Notes under the pieces: model-generated | Database searches by the model: none | The model's input: only the letters and a program-made list of their open reading frames with translations | What the model was told of the DNA's origin: nothing | In this document: positions 1 to 7,930 of the stretch, one piece after another | How positions within the stretch are numbered: the stretch's first letter is position 1 | Layout of the letters: each line of letters begins with the position of its first letter | From: Desulfonatronospira sp. | Lineage (GTDB): Bacteria; Desulfobacterota; Desulfovibrionia; Desulfovibrionales; Desulfonatronovibrionaceae | Reading direction: 5' to 3' | DNA length: 24,487 nt | Assembly (NCBI GenBank): GCA_003563255.1 | Contig: PWSL01000285.1 | Span: 1 to 24,487 of the forward strand | Program-made: the position numbers and the translations under genes

Positions 1-30
1 GCACGGCGTAAACTCCCCTCCCATGGAAGA

Positions 31-122
31 AAGTATGGGGGTATGGGGGTATCCATGTGTGGGTGTAAAGATGTTTTGACTCCCATACGCCCATACTCCC
101 ATACGCCCATACTCCCATACTT
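31..122. repeat. G-rich minisatellite forming a long inverted repeat
   Basis: The left arm (31-52) reads as repeated GTATGGGGG units. The right part (79-120) is 2.6 copies of the 16-base unit ACTCCCATACGCCCAT. The left arm pairs with 101-122 over 22 positions with two mismatches, so the block can fold into one long hairpin. The top strand of the left arm also has G runs that could stack. No reading frame is associated with it, and its role is unknown. Confidence 0.75.
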
Positions 123-185
123 CTTAAGGCCGGGGGTGGTTGTATGAGCTCCCTTCCTTTTTCGGTTGTTGCCCTGAAGGGGCCT

Positions 186-213
186 CTTTTTCCGCGCAGG
201 GTGGCGGAAAAAG
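186..213. repeat. Short perfect hairpin
   Basis: CTTTTTCCGC (186-195) pairs perfectly with GCGGAAAAAG (204-213) around an 8-base loop. It could be a bidirectional terminator-like structure, since T and A runs lie inside the stem, but no gene ends within 250 bases. It may simply be part of the surrounding repeat-rich gap. Confidence 0.5.
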
Positions 214-217
214 CTTA

Positions 218-246
218 TAGCACAAATTTCGGAACAACATGTTGGT
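218..246. repeat. Dispersed 29-bp repeat, copy 1 (second copy at 24134-24162)
   Basis: The core ACAAATTTCGGAACAACATG and the following TTGGT recur in the same orientation near the other end of the window. The match is 28 of 29 positions, with the only difference at the fourth base. The segment contains the palindrome CAACATGTTG. Both copies lie in gene-free DNA. Confidence 0.8.
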
Positions 247-314
247 AACTTCTTTCTGACACCCTGTCTGCCCGGTTCAACAGACCGCAGGTCTCCGTCG
301 CAGACGGGTTTAAC

Positions 315-449
315 GTAACCATTCAGGGGGGCAGGTACCGGCCAGGGGGACAGTCCCCCGACACTTTTCCTGCACAAATACAAAAAGTACAGACACGAAA
401 TTTTGTGAAGCTGCATAATCATTAACTTAGCGGGGGACAGTCCCTGGCC
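315..449. repeat. Family C/REP-core composite palindromic element
   Basis: The left end GTAACCATTCAGGGGGG (315-331) is the terminal sequence of family C elements seen elsewhere in the window. Inside, a GGCCAGGGGGACAGTCCCCC arm (340-359) pairs with GGGGGACAGTCCCTGGCC (432-449), closing a loop of about 70 bases. The matching family C right end is not visible here, so the copy is probably truncated or diverged. It has no coding capacity. The gap 1-470 holds only this and the repeats listed before it. Confidence 0.65.
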
Positions 450-470
450 TGTCTGGTTTGAGAGCTTTGT

Positions 471-1253
471 TCATCCCGGGCCTTGACTGCTCAAGGGACG
501 CCGCGCCACGAAGAACTCATAGGCGTAATAATCGCAATAGCGGCGGTGCAACTCAGGCTCCCGGGCGAGCTGGTCCAGTATGGCCGAGGCTTCATTATCT
601 CCTGCATACTTGCCGCGTAAGCTTGCAATGCGCGCCTCCATGGGTGAGTAGAAATCTTCCCACCATGCTTCATCCGGCAACGTGAAGTGCCCCACAAGCT
701 CGAATCCACAGTTCAGTATCGCTGCCACATCATCGCCTACCCACCCCATGTCCGGGTAGTCCAGGTCGAAACCGGCCTTTACTTCGGCAGGGGCATTCTC
801 CTTGCGCCAGACCGCATCGGTAAAGACAAGGTAGCCGCCGGGGCGCAAAAGTCCATAACAGAGGTAAAGGGCGTGTTGCAGTCCGATGCTGTAGAGCGCA
901 CCCTCGGACCAGATAAGATCAAAACTTCCAGGTGGTTGCTCCAGGCGGGCCATATCTTTGACCATCGCTCTGACGCGCTGCGAGAGACCGTGCTCAGCTA
1001 TAACCGCCTGCAGCTGTTCAATGCTCGGCGCATGGCTGTCCACGGCCACAATGGAACCTAATGTCATTTCGGCAAGCTGGAGGGTCTGTCCGCCGACACC
1101 GCACCCCAGGTCGAGGATCGCGGGGGACCCCCGCAAGTCGCGGCAAAGGCCAAGGGCCCTGACGGCACTGGCGCGGTTGCCGGGGCCCTGGCGGGGCAGG
1201 GTCTCGTAAACCTCGAAAAAAATCTCCCAGTAGCGGGGACCTGGCTCGTTCAT
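471..1253 (-). CDS. Class I SAM-dependent methyltransferase
   Basis: A 260-residue protein with the Rossmann methyltransferase signature. Motif I is ILDLGCGVG (residues about 46-54), followed by an acidic strand end in IVAVDSHAPS and a post-motif region DLIWSEGALYSIG. The ATG at 1253 was chosen because the N-terminus MNEPGPRYWEIFFEVYETLP is typical of this family, which starts close to this point. The frame stays open to 1403, but the upstream part is basic and unlike the family. No strong ribosome binding site precedes the ATG. The substrate cannot be told from sequence; a small-molecule methyltransferase acting in the cytoplasm is likely. It stands alone, 310 bases from the next minus-strand gene, and ends beside the repeat block at the window start. 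Confidence 0.85.
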   Translation of the reverse strand: MNEPGPRYWEIFFEVYETLPRQGPGNRASAVRALGLCRDLRGSPAILDLGCGVGGQTLQLAEMTLGSIVAVDSHAPSIEQLQAVIAEHGLSQRVRAMVKDMARLEQPPGSFDLIWSEGALYSIGLQHALYLCYGLLRPGGYLVFTDAVWRKENAPAEVKAGFDLDYPDMGWVGDDVAAILNCGFELVGHFTLPDEAWWEDFYSPMEARIASLRGKYAGDNEASAILDQLAREPELHRRYCDYYAYEFFVARRPLSSQGPG

Positions 1254-1563
1254 AGCGGTTGGGCTAATATATCTGACAGCCTTGGATGAGATAAATGCAT
1301 AACTGCTCCTTTTTGTTAATTTTTTCCTTTGCGACCTTAGCGCCTTAGCGTGAGAAAAATATTTTGGGTTGCAGGCACGTCCCGCGTTAGACCTTCCTCT
1401 CATAATCAGCCTGCCTGAACACGTAGAACATGAACCTCACTGTCAAGTCTGCCTACTAAAAGAGAAAAGCAGGGGACAGACACTCCCGGACCTTGCAGAC
1501 CCGGGCCGTTTCACCTTTACCAAGTAGGCTTAGCAGCCGGTATCCTCACAGACTGCGCATAAT
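1254..1563. other. Gene-free gap with degenerate repeats
   Basis: No supported gene. The stretch near 1331-1352 (GCGACCTTAGCGCCTTAGCG) looks like a degenerate short tandem motif. Positions 1471-1486 carry a fragment of the GGGGACAG repeat core (CAGGGGACAGACACTCCC). It probably holds the promoter of the methyltransferase, but I could not pick out convincing boxes. Confidence 0.5.
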
Positions 1564-2286
1564 TTACCATAGACGCCGGGCGAAAAATTCCGGAAAACCC
1601 CGCTTAAGTATGCCCTTTGCTGTCTTTTTAATGCTGTACTCCACGAAGCGGACCTCCAGTCGCCTTGTGTCAGGCTCCCAGATGACGTACTTGGCCCGGT
1701 TGTCCCCGTCCCTGGGCTGACCAACGCTGCCCACGTTGACCACTGCCTTGCCAACTTCAAGAAAATAGACTCCTTTGCTCAGTTCCATCCTCCTGATATC
1801 AGAATCTACATCCTGGATCAGCTCCAGATCGTGAGTATGTCCCACAAAGGCGACTGAATCATCCATTTCCTGAAAAATCCGGAAGAAATGGGATTCTTCC
1901 AGATCAAAAAGATACCTGGTTATTGAATCCGGGGGACAGCCGTGCACCAGGAGCATGCCGTGCTCCCGGCGGGATTCCGGCCAGGGGGAGATGATCCGCC
2001 TGGACTTCTCGGAAACGAGGCTTTCCACCTGGGCGAAATGCTGCCTGGTTGTTGTATTGAAATAGTATCTGGCATAAGTTTGAAGCAAGGCCAGTTCATG
2101 ATTGCCCAGCACGCAGTGAACGTCCAGTCTCTGCAGAAGCCTGACCACGCGGTCAGATTCCGGACCATAGCTTATGGCGTCTCCCAGAAAAAAGCATTCC
2201 TGCACCCTTTGTTCCCTGATATCCCTGACGACCTCCTTGAAGGGCTCCATATTGCCATGGATATCCGAAAATATCGCCAAACGCAT
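1564..2286 (-). CDS. YfcE/MJ0936-like metallophosphoesterase
   Basis: A 240-residue calcineurin-like phosphoesterase. The metal-binding motifs appear in family order: DIH near residues 8-10, GD near 35-36, GNHE near 61-64, then VHG and GHTH in the second half. The protein probably hydrolyses a phosphodiester or phosphomonoester using two bound metals. The exact substrate is not predictable. The ATG at 2286 is chosen because it puts MRLAIFSDIHGN at the extreme N-terminus, as is usual, and GGAAG lies about 8 bases upstream. A GTG at 2319 would add 11 residues. It follows nadA on the same strand with a 106-base gap, so co-transcription is possible but functionally unexplained. Confidence 0.88.
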   Translation of the reverse strand: MRLAIFSDIHGNMEPFKEVVRDIREQRVQECFFLGDAISYGPESDRVVRLLQRLDVHCVLGNHELALLQTYARYYFNTTTRQHFAQVESLVSEKSRRIISPWPESRREHGMLLVHGCPPDSITRYLFDLEESHFFRIFQEMDDSVAFVGHTHDLELIQDVDSDIRRMELSKGVYFLEVGKAVVNVGSVGQPRDGDNRAKYVIWEPDTRRLEVRFVEYSIKKTAKGILKRGFPEFFARRLW

Positions 2287-2392
2287 GACCTGCTTCCCGT
2301 TGGCATCCAGGATTTGCACACTTTGCGCTTGACCCCGGTGAAATAGAAAGAAATTTCACTGGGCAAGCGCGAAATGTGAAGTTTAGACGTTA

Positions 2393-3460
2393 CTAACTTT
2401 TCAAGCTGCGGGAGAATTCAAGCATCCTCTCCACCGCCACCCTGGCCCGGCGGCCAGTTTCCGGATCAACATGGATCTCGTTTTCTCCGGTTTCCAGGGT
2501 TCGAGCCAGGTTCTGCAGCCCGTTCATGGCCATCCAGGGACAATGGGCGCAGGCGATGCATTCCACTGTCTCCCCGGCGATGGGGGCTGGAATAAACTCC
2601 TTGCCCGGGGCTGCCTGGCGCATTTTGTGAAAGATTCCCCGGTCCGTAGCCACAATGAACTTTTTGTTGGGCAACTCCTGAGCCGCCTTGATAATCTGGG
2701 TAGTGGAGCCCACCACGTCAGCCTGCTCTATGACCTCCCGCGGCGACTCCGGATGCACCAGGACTCCGGCGTCTGGAATGTCCAGACGCATCTGCTTCAG
2801 GGCCTCGGCCTTGAATTCCTCGTGCACTACACAGGCCCCGTCCCAGGATATGAGATCAGCCCCGGTTTGTTGCCGGACATAATCTCCCAGATACTTATCC
2901 GGGGCCCAGAGAATCTTTTCGCCCTTTTCATGCAGGTGTTTGACCACTTTTTCGGCTATACTGGAGGTGACCACCCAGTCTGAGCGGGCTTTGACCTCGG
3001 CGCTGGTATTGGCGTAAACTACCACATTCCGGTCCGGATGCACATCACAGAAAGCTGAAAACTCCTCTGCCGGACACCCCAGGTCCAGGGAGCAGGTGGC
3101 GTCCAGGTCCGGCATAAGCACTTTTTTTTCCGGGTTGAGTATTTTGGCCGTCTCGCCCATAAAGCGCACCCCGGCCACCACCAGGGTGGAAGCTGGATGT
3201 TCGTTGCCGAAGCGGGCCATGTCCAGGGAGTCTGATGTGAACCCCCCGGTCTCGGCAGCCAGCTCCTGCAGATAAGCAGACACATAGTAATGGGCCACCA
3301 GTACGGCGTCTTTTTCCCTGAGCAGAATTTTTATCCTGTCTTTCAGTTCCTGCCTGGCTTCCGGGGCCAGATTCTCTTCCAGCTGTTCAATGGTCTTTCC
3401 CTGGGGAAGATATTGTCTGATAAGTTCCGAATCCAGAGCTCTGGCATTTGCTTCAATCAT
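2393..3460 (-). CDS. nadA: Quinolinate synthase A (NadA)
   Basis: NadA condenses iminoaspartate with dihydroxyacetone phosphate to make quinolinate in de novo NAD synthesis, using an oxygen-sensitive [4Fe-4S] cluster. The 355-residue product is of normal length. It has the cluster cysteines Cys123 (in [10 protein letters not shown]), Cys210 (in DGACVVHEE) and Cys307 (in [10 protein letters not shown]), spaced as in the E. coli enzyme (113, 200, 297). It also has the repeated-fold segments [15 protein letters not shown] and GSTTQIIKA. The ATG at 3460 is set by a very strong ribosome binding site (AGGAGGAAAT directly upstream); the frame runs further to 3562 without support. No nadB or nadC lies in the window, so the partner enzymes, or an aspartate dehydrogenase route, must be encoded elsewhere. 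Confidence 0.97.
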   Translation of the reverse strand: MIEANARALDSELIRQYLPQGKTIEQLEENLAPEARQELKDRIKILLREKDAVLVAHYYVSAYLQELAAETGGFTSDSLDMARFGNEHPASTLVVAGVRFMGETAKILNPEKKVLMPDLDATCSLDLGCPAEEFSAFCDVHPDRNVVVYANTSAEVKARSDWVVTSSIAEKVVKHLHEKGEKILWAPDKYLGDYVRQQTGADLISWDGACVVHEEFKAEALKQMRLDIPDAGVLVHPESPREVIEQADVVGSTTQIIKAAQELPNKKFIVATDRGIFHKMRQAAPGKEFIPAPIAGETVECIACAHCPWMAMNGLQNLARTLETGENEIHVDPETGRRARVAVERMLEFSRSLKS

Positions 3461-3570
3461 ATTTCCTCCTTGAAGCTGCTGCATCTGAAATAATATAATA
3501 ATATAGAACCAATCACCATCCCGGTCAACTTGCCTTGATTCAGGCTCATCAGCCAGAGACAACAGGTTTT

Positions 3571-3630
3571 GTAAGCATTCAGGGGGGCCTCATTGGTAAT
3601 CCCAGGCACCAGCCACCCCTGAATGGTTAC
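3571..3630. repeat. Family C element, complete 60-bp copy
   Basis: It begins GTAAGCATTCAGGGGGG and ends CACCCCTGAATGGTTAC, so the ends are inverted repeats matching at 15 of 17 positions. It lies in the divergent gap between nadA and the U32 gene. The interior is only about 26 bases, making this the shortest copy and useful for defining the family ends. The rest of the gap 3631-3872 shows no gene. Confidence 0.75.
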
Positions 3631-3681
3631 CAGGTTTCGAGGGTTTATGTCACCAATTGGACAGGCTGGAAAATTATTGAG

Positions 3682-3695
3682 TTTTCGCTGTAGTG
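3682..3695. repeat. Family B right-end fragment
   Basis: TTTTCGCTGTAGTG is the reverse complement of the CACTACAGCGA terminal sequence of the family B element at 7427-7664. Only this end is present, so it is a solo end or relic. Confidence 0.5.
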
Positions 3696-3872
3696 CTGAA
3701 AGGCCGCAAAAACCTCCATGGGCCGAATCCAGGAACCTGCAGAAGATGTAAAATAGCTTATTCGGTTCTGTTTGCAGGCTCTAATACTTGCGGTCATGGG
3801 TACTTTGCTGTTATCAGATCTGTAACAGGCCGCTTAAGGCACTGCCTCAAACCTTTTAACCCACCATTTACC

Positions 3873-5807
3873 ATGACCAGACCCGAAATCCTGGCCCCGG
3901 CCGGGCAGGAGGCCTCATTTCTGGCCGCCCTGGCCGCAGGAGCGGATGCAATATACTGCGGGCTCAAGCATTTCTCGGCCCGGGCCGAGGCGGACAACTT
4001 TTCCCTGTCCCGGCTGGCGGCCCTTAGACAGCTGGCCGGGGAGCAAAACGTCAGGGTCTACGTGGCCCTGAACACCCTTATAAAGCCCCAAGAGTTAGAC
4101 AAGGCCGGACGTCTCCTGGACCGTCTGCAGCGTTTTGTCCAGCCCGACGCGGTCATCTTTTCCGATCCGGGCCTGGTGGATATCGCCCGCCAGGCCGGCC
4201 TGGAATGCGAGCTGCACCTGTCCACTCTGGGGGCTCTGACCTCGCGCACCGGCCAACGCCGGCTTGCAGACCTGGGAGTATCCAGAGCTGTTCTGCCCCG
4301 GGAACTGGATATTGATGAAATCAGGAAAACCGCGGACAAGAGCCCTTTGCAGCTGGAAGTATTCGTGCACGGAGCCCTGTGTTACGGTGTGTCCGGGCGC
4401 TGCTGGTGGAGCAGCTACCTGGGAGGCAAAAGCGGGCTGCGCGGGAGGTGCGTACAGCCCTGCCGCAGGAGCTATGATTACAAGGGACAGCGAGGCAATT
4501 ACTTTTCCTGCCTGGACCTGGAACTGGATGTACTGGTAAAAACCCTGCTTACCGTGCCCAACCTGTCTGCCTGGAAAATAGAGGGCCGTAAAAAGGGAGC
4601 CCACTACGTATTTTATACCACCACTGCCTACAGGCTGTTGCGCGACAATCCTGATGATGCAGGCACCAAAAAAGAGGCCCAGGGACTTCTGGAGCAGGCC
4701 CTGGGCCGCAAGAGCACTCATTACAACTTTTTGCCCCAGAGACCTTTTGTGCCCTTAAGCCCTGCCCGGGAGCCGGGCTCCGGAAAACACCTGGGTGCAG
4801 TCAAAGGAAGCCGCAGCAAAAGCTATATCAATCCGGCCATCCAGCTTTTACCCGGGGACCTGGTGCGCGTGGGACAGGAAGGCGAACCCGGCCACAAACT
4901 GATAAAAATCAAAAAAACCGTACCCGGCAAAGGCCGCTTTGACCTGCCCGGAAGCTGCAGGCCGGGTTTGCCTGCTTTTCTGATAGATCGCCAGGAAACA
5001 GAACTGACAGGGCTGATCCAGAACCTGGAAAGTAAAATACTTGATCCTGAAATCAGGCCCGGTGCCAGCCGGTTTATATATCAGTTGCCTGCACCACTAA
5101 AAAAGAAAAGTGCCCGGGCCTTAAATCTGGAGGTCTTTCGCTTTGCCCCGCGCAAAAAAGGCCCCCTGGGTATTCACTTGAGCCTGGATCCTCAAAGAGG
5201 CGTGATCTCCGGCCCGCTCCGGGACAACTGGTATTTTCTGCCCCCGGTAATCTGGCCCAGGGAAGAAGAAGAGTGGCAGGAAATCATAACAGGTCTACAA
5301 AAAAAAGGCGCCCGGAATTTTGTCCTGGGGTCCGTGTGGCAGGTGGACATGTTCAAGACACCGGAAAAACTAAATCTCTGGGCAGGGCCTTATGCCAACA
5401 TCGCCAATCCGGCTGCGCTGAAAATACTGCAGGAAATTGGATTTAAGGGGGCGGTGCTAAGCCCCGAGCTATCCAGGGAAGACTTCATGCAGATGGCCCA
5501 CAAGGCCTGCATCCAGGTGGGGATAGTCATCAAAGGGCTATGGCCGGTATCCATCTCCAGGACCTTTGCCTCGGAAGCCAGGCCTTTCCTGCCTTTTATC
5601 AGCCCCAAAAAGGAAACCTTCTGGGCTGCCAAACGAGATGCCAATATTTATATTTACCCTAACTGGGAAATCAATCTAACCGAGTTTGAATCCGACCTGC
5701 GCCGGGCCGGCTTCTCCCTGCTTCTGCACTTAAAAGAACCTTTGCCCAAAAAAATCACCCTGAAAGACCGCCCCGGGCTCTGGAACTGGGAACAGGGGCT
5801 GATTTGA
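3873..5807 (+). CDS. U32 peptidase-like Fe-S protein (RlhA/TrhP/UbiU superfamily)
   Basis: The N-terminal half has the U32 TIM-barrel pattern: EILAPAGQEASFLAALAAGADAIY at the start, then the superfamily hallmark VFVHGALC (Cys170), SGRC (Cys177), GGKSGLRGRC (Cys193) and QPC (Cys197), with another cysteine at 213. In characterised relatives such as UbiU, four such cysteines hold a [4Fe-4S] cluster, and members hydroxylate rRNA, tRNA or ubiquinone precursors using prephenate or oxygen-independent chemistry. At 644 residues it is near the size of E. coli RlhA (U32 plus DUF3656). The C-terminal part (about 490-620) looks like a second barrel-type segment. An RNA-hydroxylation role is inference. 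The ATG at 3873 was chosen because homologous sequence starts there; the 60 codons upstream are cysteine-rich junk-like sequence. Confidence 0.85.
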   Translation: MTRPEILAPAGQEASFLAALAAGADAIYCGLKHFSARAEADNFSLSRLAALRQLAGEQNVRVYVALNTLIKPQELDKAGRLLDRLQRFVQPDAVIFSDPGLVDIARQAGLECELHLSTLGALTSRTGQRRLADLGVSRAVLPRELDIDEIRKTADKSPLQLEVFVHGALCYGVSGRCWWSSYLGGKSGLRGRCVQPCRRSYDYKGQRGNYFSCLDLELDVLVKTLLTVPNLSAWKIEGRKKGAHYVFYTTTAYRLLRDNPDDAGTKKEAQGLLEQALGRKSTHYNFLPQRPFVPLSPAREPGSGKHLGAVKGSRSKSYINPAIQLLPGDLVRVGQEGEPGHKLIKIKKTVPGKGRFDLPGSCRPGLPAFLIDRQETELTGLIQNLESKILDPEIRPGASRFIYQLPAPLKKKSARALNLEVFRFAPRKKGPLGIHLSLDPQRGVISGPLRDNWYFLPPVIWPREEEEWQEIITGLQKKGARNFVLGSVWQVDMFKTPEKLNLWAGPYANIANPAALKILQEIGFKGAVLSPELSREDFMQMAHKACIQVGIVIKGLWPVSISRTFASEARPFLPFISPKKETFWAAKRDANIYIYPNWEINLTEFESDLRRAGFSLLLHLKEPLPKKITLKDRPGLWNWEQGLI

Positions 5808-5824
5808 AATACCACCAGGTTAAT

Positions 5825-5915
5825 GTAACCATTCAGGGTGTCCTCGGTGATGACTAACGGCACAAGACCAGAGGACTGTCCCGCACTTATTTTTCTAAAG
5901 CTCGCATCTGTAAAT
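5825..5915. repeat. Family C element, left part
   Basis: It begins GTAACCATTCAGGGTG and continues TCCTCGGTGATGACTAACGG, then GAGGACTGTCCCGCACTTAT. It closely matches the left half of the complete element at 19484-19638, including a shared CTCGCATCTGTAAAT tail. The right half and right end are missing. It sits 18 bases after the U32 stop codon and just before the DUF2283 gene. Confidence 0.75.
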
Positions 5916-5938
5916 CGCAAAGTATTGGAGGCAACAGC

Positions 5939-6163
5939 ATGAAAATAATTTATGACCAGGAAACTGATACTCTGACCCTGATATTTTCTGAAGCAACCAT
6001 TGAAGAGAGTGATGAAGACAAGCCCGGAGTCATTTTGGATTATGACAGCACGGGCAATCTGGTCTCCATGGAAATCCTGGAAGCCTCCAAACGGGTAATG
6101 AAGCCCTCTGCCATCGAATATCACGTGGCACCTGAAGCAAAACCTGCAACATTTCAGGGATAA
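5939..6163 (+). CDS. DUF2283 family small protein
   Basis: A 74-residue acidic protein starting MKIIYDQETDTLTLIFSEATIEESDE and continuing with a DYDSTGNLVSMEILEASKR core. This is the usual DUF2283 pattern of a short beta-rich fold. A good ribosome binding site (TTGGAGG) lies about 8 bases before the ATG. DUF2283 proteins are widespread and often sit beside toxin-antitoxin or mobile loci, but no molecular function is established. Here it stands alone between a truncated family C repeat and the convergent ycjF-like gene, whose stop lies 18 bases beyond its own. No partner DUF4258 toxin-like gene is visible on either side. Confidence 0.85.
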   Translation: MKIIYDQETDTLTLIFSEATIEESDEDKPGVILDYDSTGNLVSMEILEASKRVMKPSAIEYHVAPEAKPATFQG

Positions 6164-6181
6164 TCAGCTTGTTTTTCTACT

Positions 6182-7408
6182 TTATATCGGCCGCACCATC
6201 CTGCGGGCGTGCCGTCCCAGACGCCAGACCAGAAAGCCGTTCAGGGCGCCTTCCCCGGCTTTGGGCAGGGCATAGCGTGTTGCATCGGCAGCTGCGGAAA
6301 CCCCAGTGGCGAAGGATATCTCCCCGAATATGCTCTCGTAATAATCCCCGAAGGTCTCTACTCCGGCCTCTGAATGTTCCCCGATAATCCCGCTCAGGTA
6401 GGCCTGAATAATGGACCGGGCCAGGATGGTCAGGCTCTGGCCCATGGCCGGGCGCAGGTTGTAGATCTGCAGAAGCTCGCTTATGAGCTTGAGGGATGCG
6501 TAGAGGACAATTAACTGATCAATAAACTTAATGGGCGAGGCAGCCGTACCCAGACCCACATTGCGGCTGTAGAGGCGGATTCTTCTGTTGGCGGCCCTGT
6601 CCAGGGCATGGACAAAGGTTTCATCCATCTGCTTGAGCCAGGTGGCTGAGTCCAGGTGACCGTAACTGTCCAGAAGATTCTGACGGTAAGAATCAATTCT
6701 GGCCAACTCCTGCCTGTCCAGTCCCAGGGTGTCCGCGTCAACATCTTTTACCTTGTAATCCTTGAGATAACCTGCCAGCACCTCCCTGGCTTCATCCTGC
6801 TTCTGCTGGGCCAGCCAGCGGAATCTGCGTCTCTGAGCCAGCATCTTCAGAGCATTTATGTCCACTTTGGATAGACTGCGAAAGGCCAGAAACCTTCCTG
6901 CAAGCTTGATGATCACCACCAGGATCATGGCCGAAAAAAGGGCAAAGCCGAATACAGCCAGGATATTCCAGGGCATGTTCAGTGCAGCCACCTGCCCGGC
7001 GAATCTGACCCCCTGGCTGACCAGGAAAAGCCCGAGAACTGCCCCCAGGAATACCGCCGTCCACAGGGCTGTCCTGTAAATGACCCTGGGAATCCGGATA
7101 CCGGTACGTTCCAGGTCCAGCATCTTTTCTTCCAGCTGCCTCTTGAGCTTTTCCTGTTCCCGGCGCAGTTCTTCCATTTCCTCAGGAGAAACGTCTCTTA
7201 CCTCATGCTGACTTCCTGGTTCAGGATCAGGCTGTCCCAGACCGGTATCACTTCCCCGCATACCTTTATCCCTGCCGGTCATGTTTTCTTTGGTTGCCCG
7301 GGATTCCGGCTGTTCAGGGGCTGGCTGTTTCTCAACTGTGTCCTGGTGGTCACCGTATGGCTGGTCCAATGGATCACCCAGAACTGGACTTCGTTGCTTA
7401 ATCATCAT
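6182..7408 (-). CDS. YcjF-like membrane protein (DUF697/UPF0283)
   Basis: A 408-residue protein with four parts. A charged proline-rich N-terminus (1-70) is followed by a coiled coil (about 74-101, rich in E, R, K and L). Two transmembrane helices come next (about 112-132 and 147-170). A soluble C-terminal domain carries the DUF697-type segment NVGLGTAASPIKFIDQLIVL. This is the architecture of E. coli YcjF, an inner-membrane protein of the phage-shock regulon encoded next to the YcjX NTPase. The start at 7408 is picked for the AGGA box about 8 bases upstream; ATG codons occur in tandem (7408 and 7405). Its presumed partner ycjX lies at 9098-10441 on the same strand but is cut off by an opposing gene. 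The region upstream of the RBS is occupied by a family B element, so its promoter has probably been displaced. Confidence 0.85.
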   Translation of the reverse strand: MMIKQRSPVLGDPLDQPYGDHQDTVEKQPAPEQPESRATKENMTGRDKGMRGSDTGLGQPDPEPGSQHEVRDVSPEEMEELRREQEKLKRQLEEKMLDLERTGIRIPRVIYRTALWTAVFLGAVLGLFLVSQGVRFAGQVAALNMPWNILAVFGFALFSAMILVVIIKLAGRFLAFRSLSKVDINALKMLAQRRRFRWLAQQKQDEAREVLAGYLKDYKVKDVDADTLGLDRQELARIDSYRQNLLDSYGHLDSATWLKQMDETFVHALDRAANRRIRLYSRNVGLGTAASPIKFIDQLIVLYASLKLISELLQIYNLRPAMGQSLTILARSIIQAYLSGIIGEHSEAGVETFGDYYESIFGEISFATGVSAAADATRYALPKAGEGALNGFLVWRLGRHARRMVRPI

Positions 7409-7426
7409 TATATATCCTGTGCATAT

Positions 7427-7664
7427 CACTACAGCGAAACATATTTATTGACCTCCGGGGACTGGCTCTTTTGCCGCCGGGATTTTTGAGCAGTTGACAG
7501 TTATCCATCGGCAAAAGAGCCAGTCCCCTTCCAGCTTTGTGTTAATTATTGCCTCGGCTACCGGGGACAGGCACTTTTGCCGACCTTAAACCGTAAAACG
7601 GCCGGACTATCAGACGGCAAAAGAGCCAGTCCCCTTCCAGCTTAAATAAAGTGTCGCTGTAGTG
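7427..7664. repeat. Family B element with two nested hairpins
   Basis: The ends CACTACAGCGAAAC (7427-7440) and GTGTCGCTGTAGTG (7651-7664) are inverted repeats matching at 13 of 14 positions. Inside are two palindromes. GGGGACTGGCTCTTTTGCCG (7457-7476) pairs perfectly with CGGCAAAAGAGCCAGTCCCC (7509-7528). GGGGACAGGCACTTTTGCCG (7563-7582) pairs with a second copy of the right arm (7615-7634). There is no reading frame of note. It begins only 18 bases upstream of the ycjF-like start codon. This looks like a non-autonomous palindromic element with a duplicated internal REP pair. No clear target duplication was found. Confidence 0.8.
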
Positions 7665-7754
7665 ATACCGGCCCGGGTAAAAGAGTTTGATGCAGCGTTG
7701 ACAAATTACACACGTTCTCATAATGATCACTCAAGTTTATGGTTATCTGCTTGG

Positions 7755-7874
7755 TATCTGTTTAGCGCTATGCATTTAGCACGGGGACTGGCTCTTCTTG
7801 CACTTATTTTTAGCTGATGTGAAGATCATTACTGAAAAATAAGTGCGGGGAGAGCCAGTCCCCTGCTTTCCCTT
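7755..7874. repeat. Family A element, copy 1 (loop reversed)
   Basis: The left end is TATCTGTTTAGCGCT, then GGGGACTGGCTCTTC. The arm CACTTATTTTT pairs with AAAAATAAGTG, and the loop (7814-7833) reads CTGATGTGAAGATCATTACT. The right arm here is GAGCCAGTCCCC rather than the GTGCCTGTCCCC of other copies, followed by CTGCTTTCC. The outer right terminus (AGCGCTAAACA) is missing. With the family B element it fills the 7430-7930 gap upstream of the cysteine desulfurase. Confidence 0.85.
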
Positions 7875-7930
7875 TTGACTCTCAAGTGAATCAAATATTT
7901 TACTGCCAGGCTGCTGCCTGAAATAAGACC

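Noticed and set aside
3693-3872. N-terminal extension of the U32 protein with four cysteines
   Set aside because: It has no SD, its sequence does not resemble the family, and it begins inside a family B repeat end. The family-like start is the ATG at 3873.
4095-4721. A 208-codon minus-strand frame within the U32 gene, and an analogous 264-codon frame at 8249-9043 in the desulfurase
   Set aside because: Both are antisense to conserved enzymes with visible active-site motifs and show no family features.
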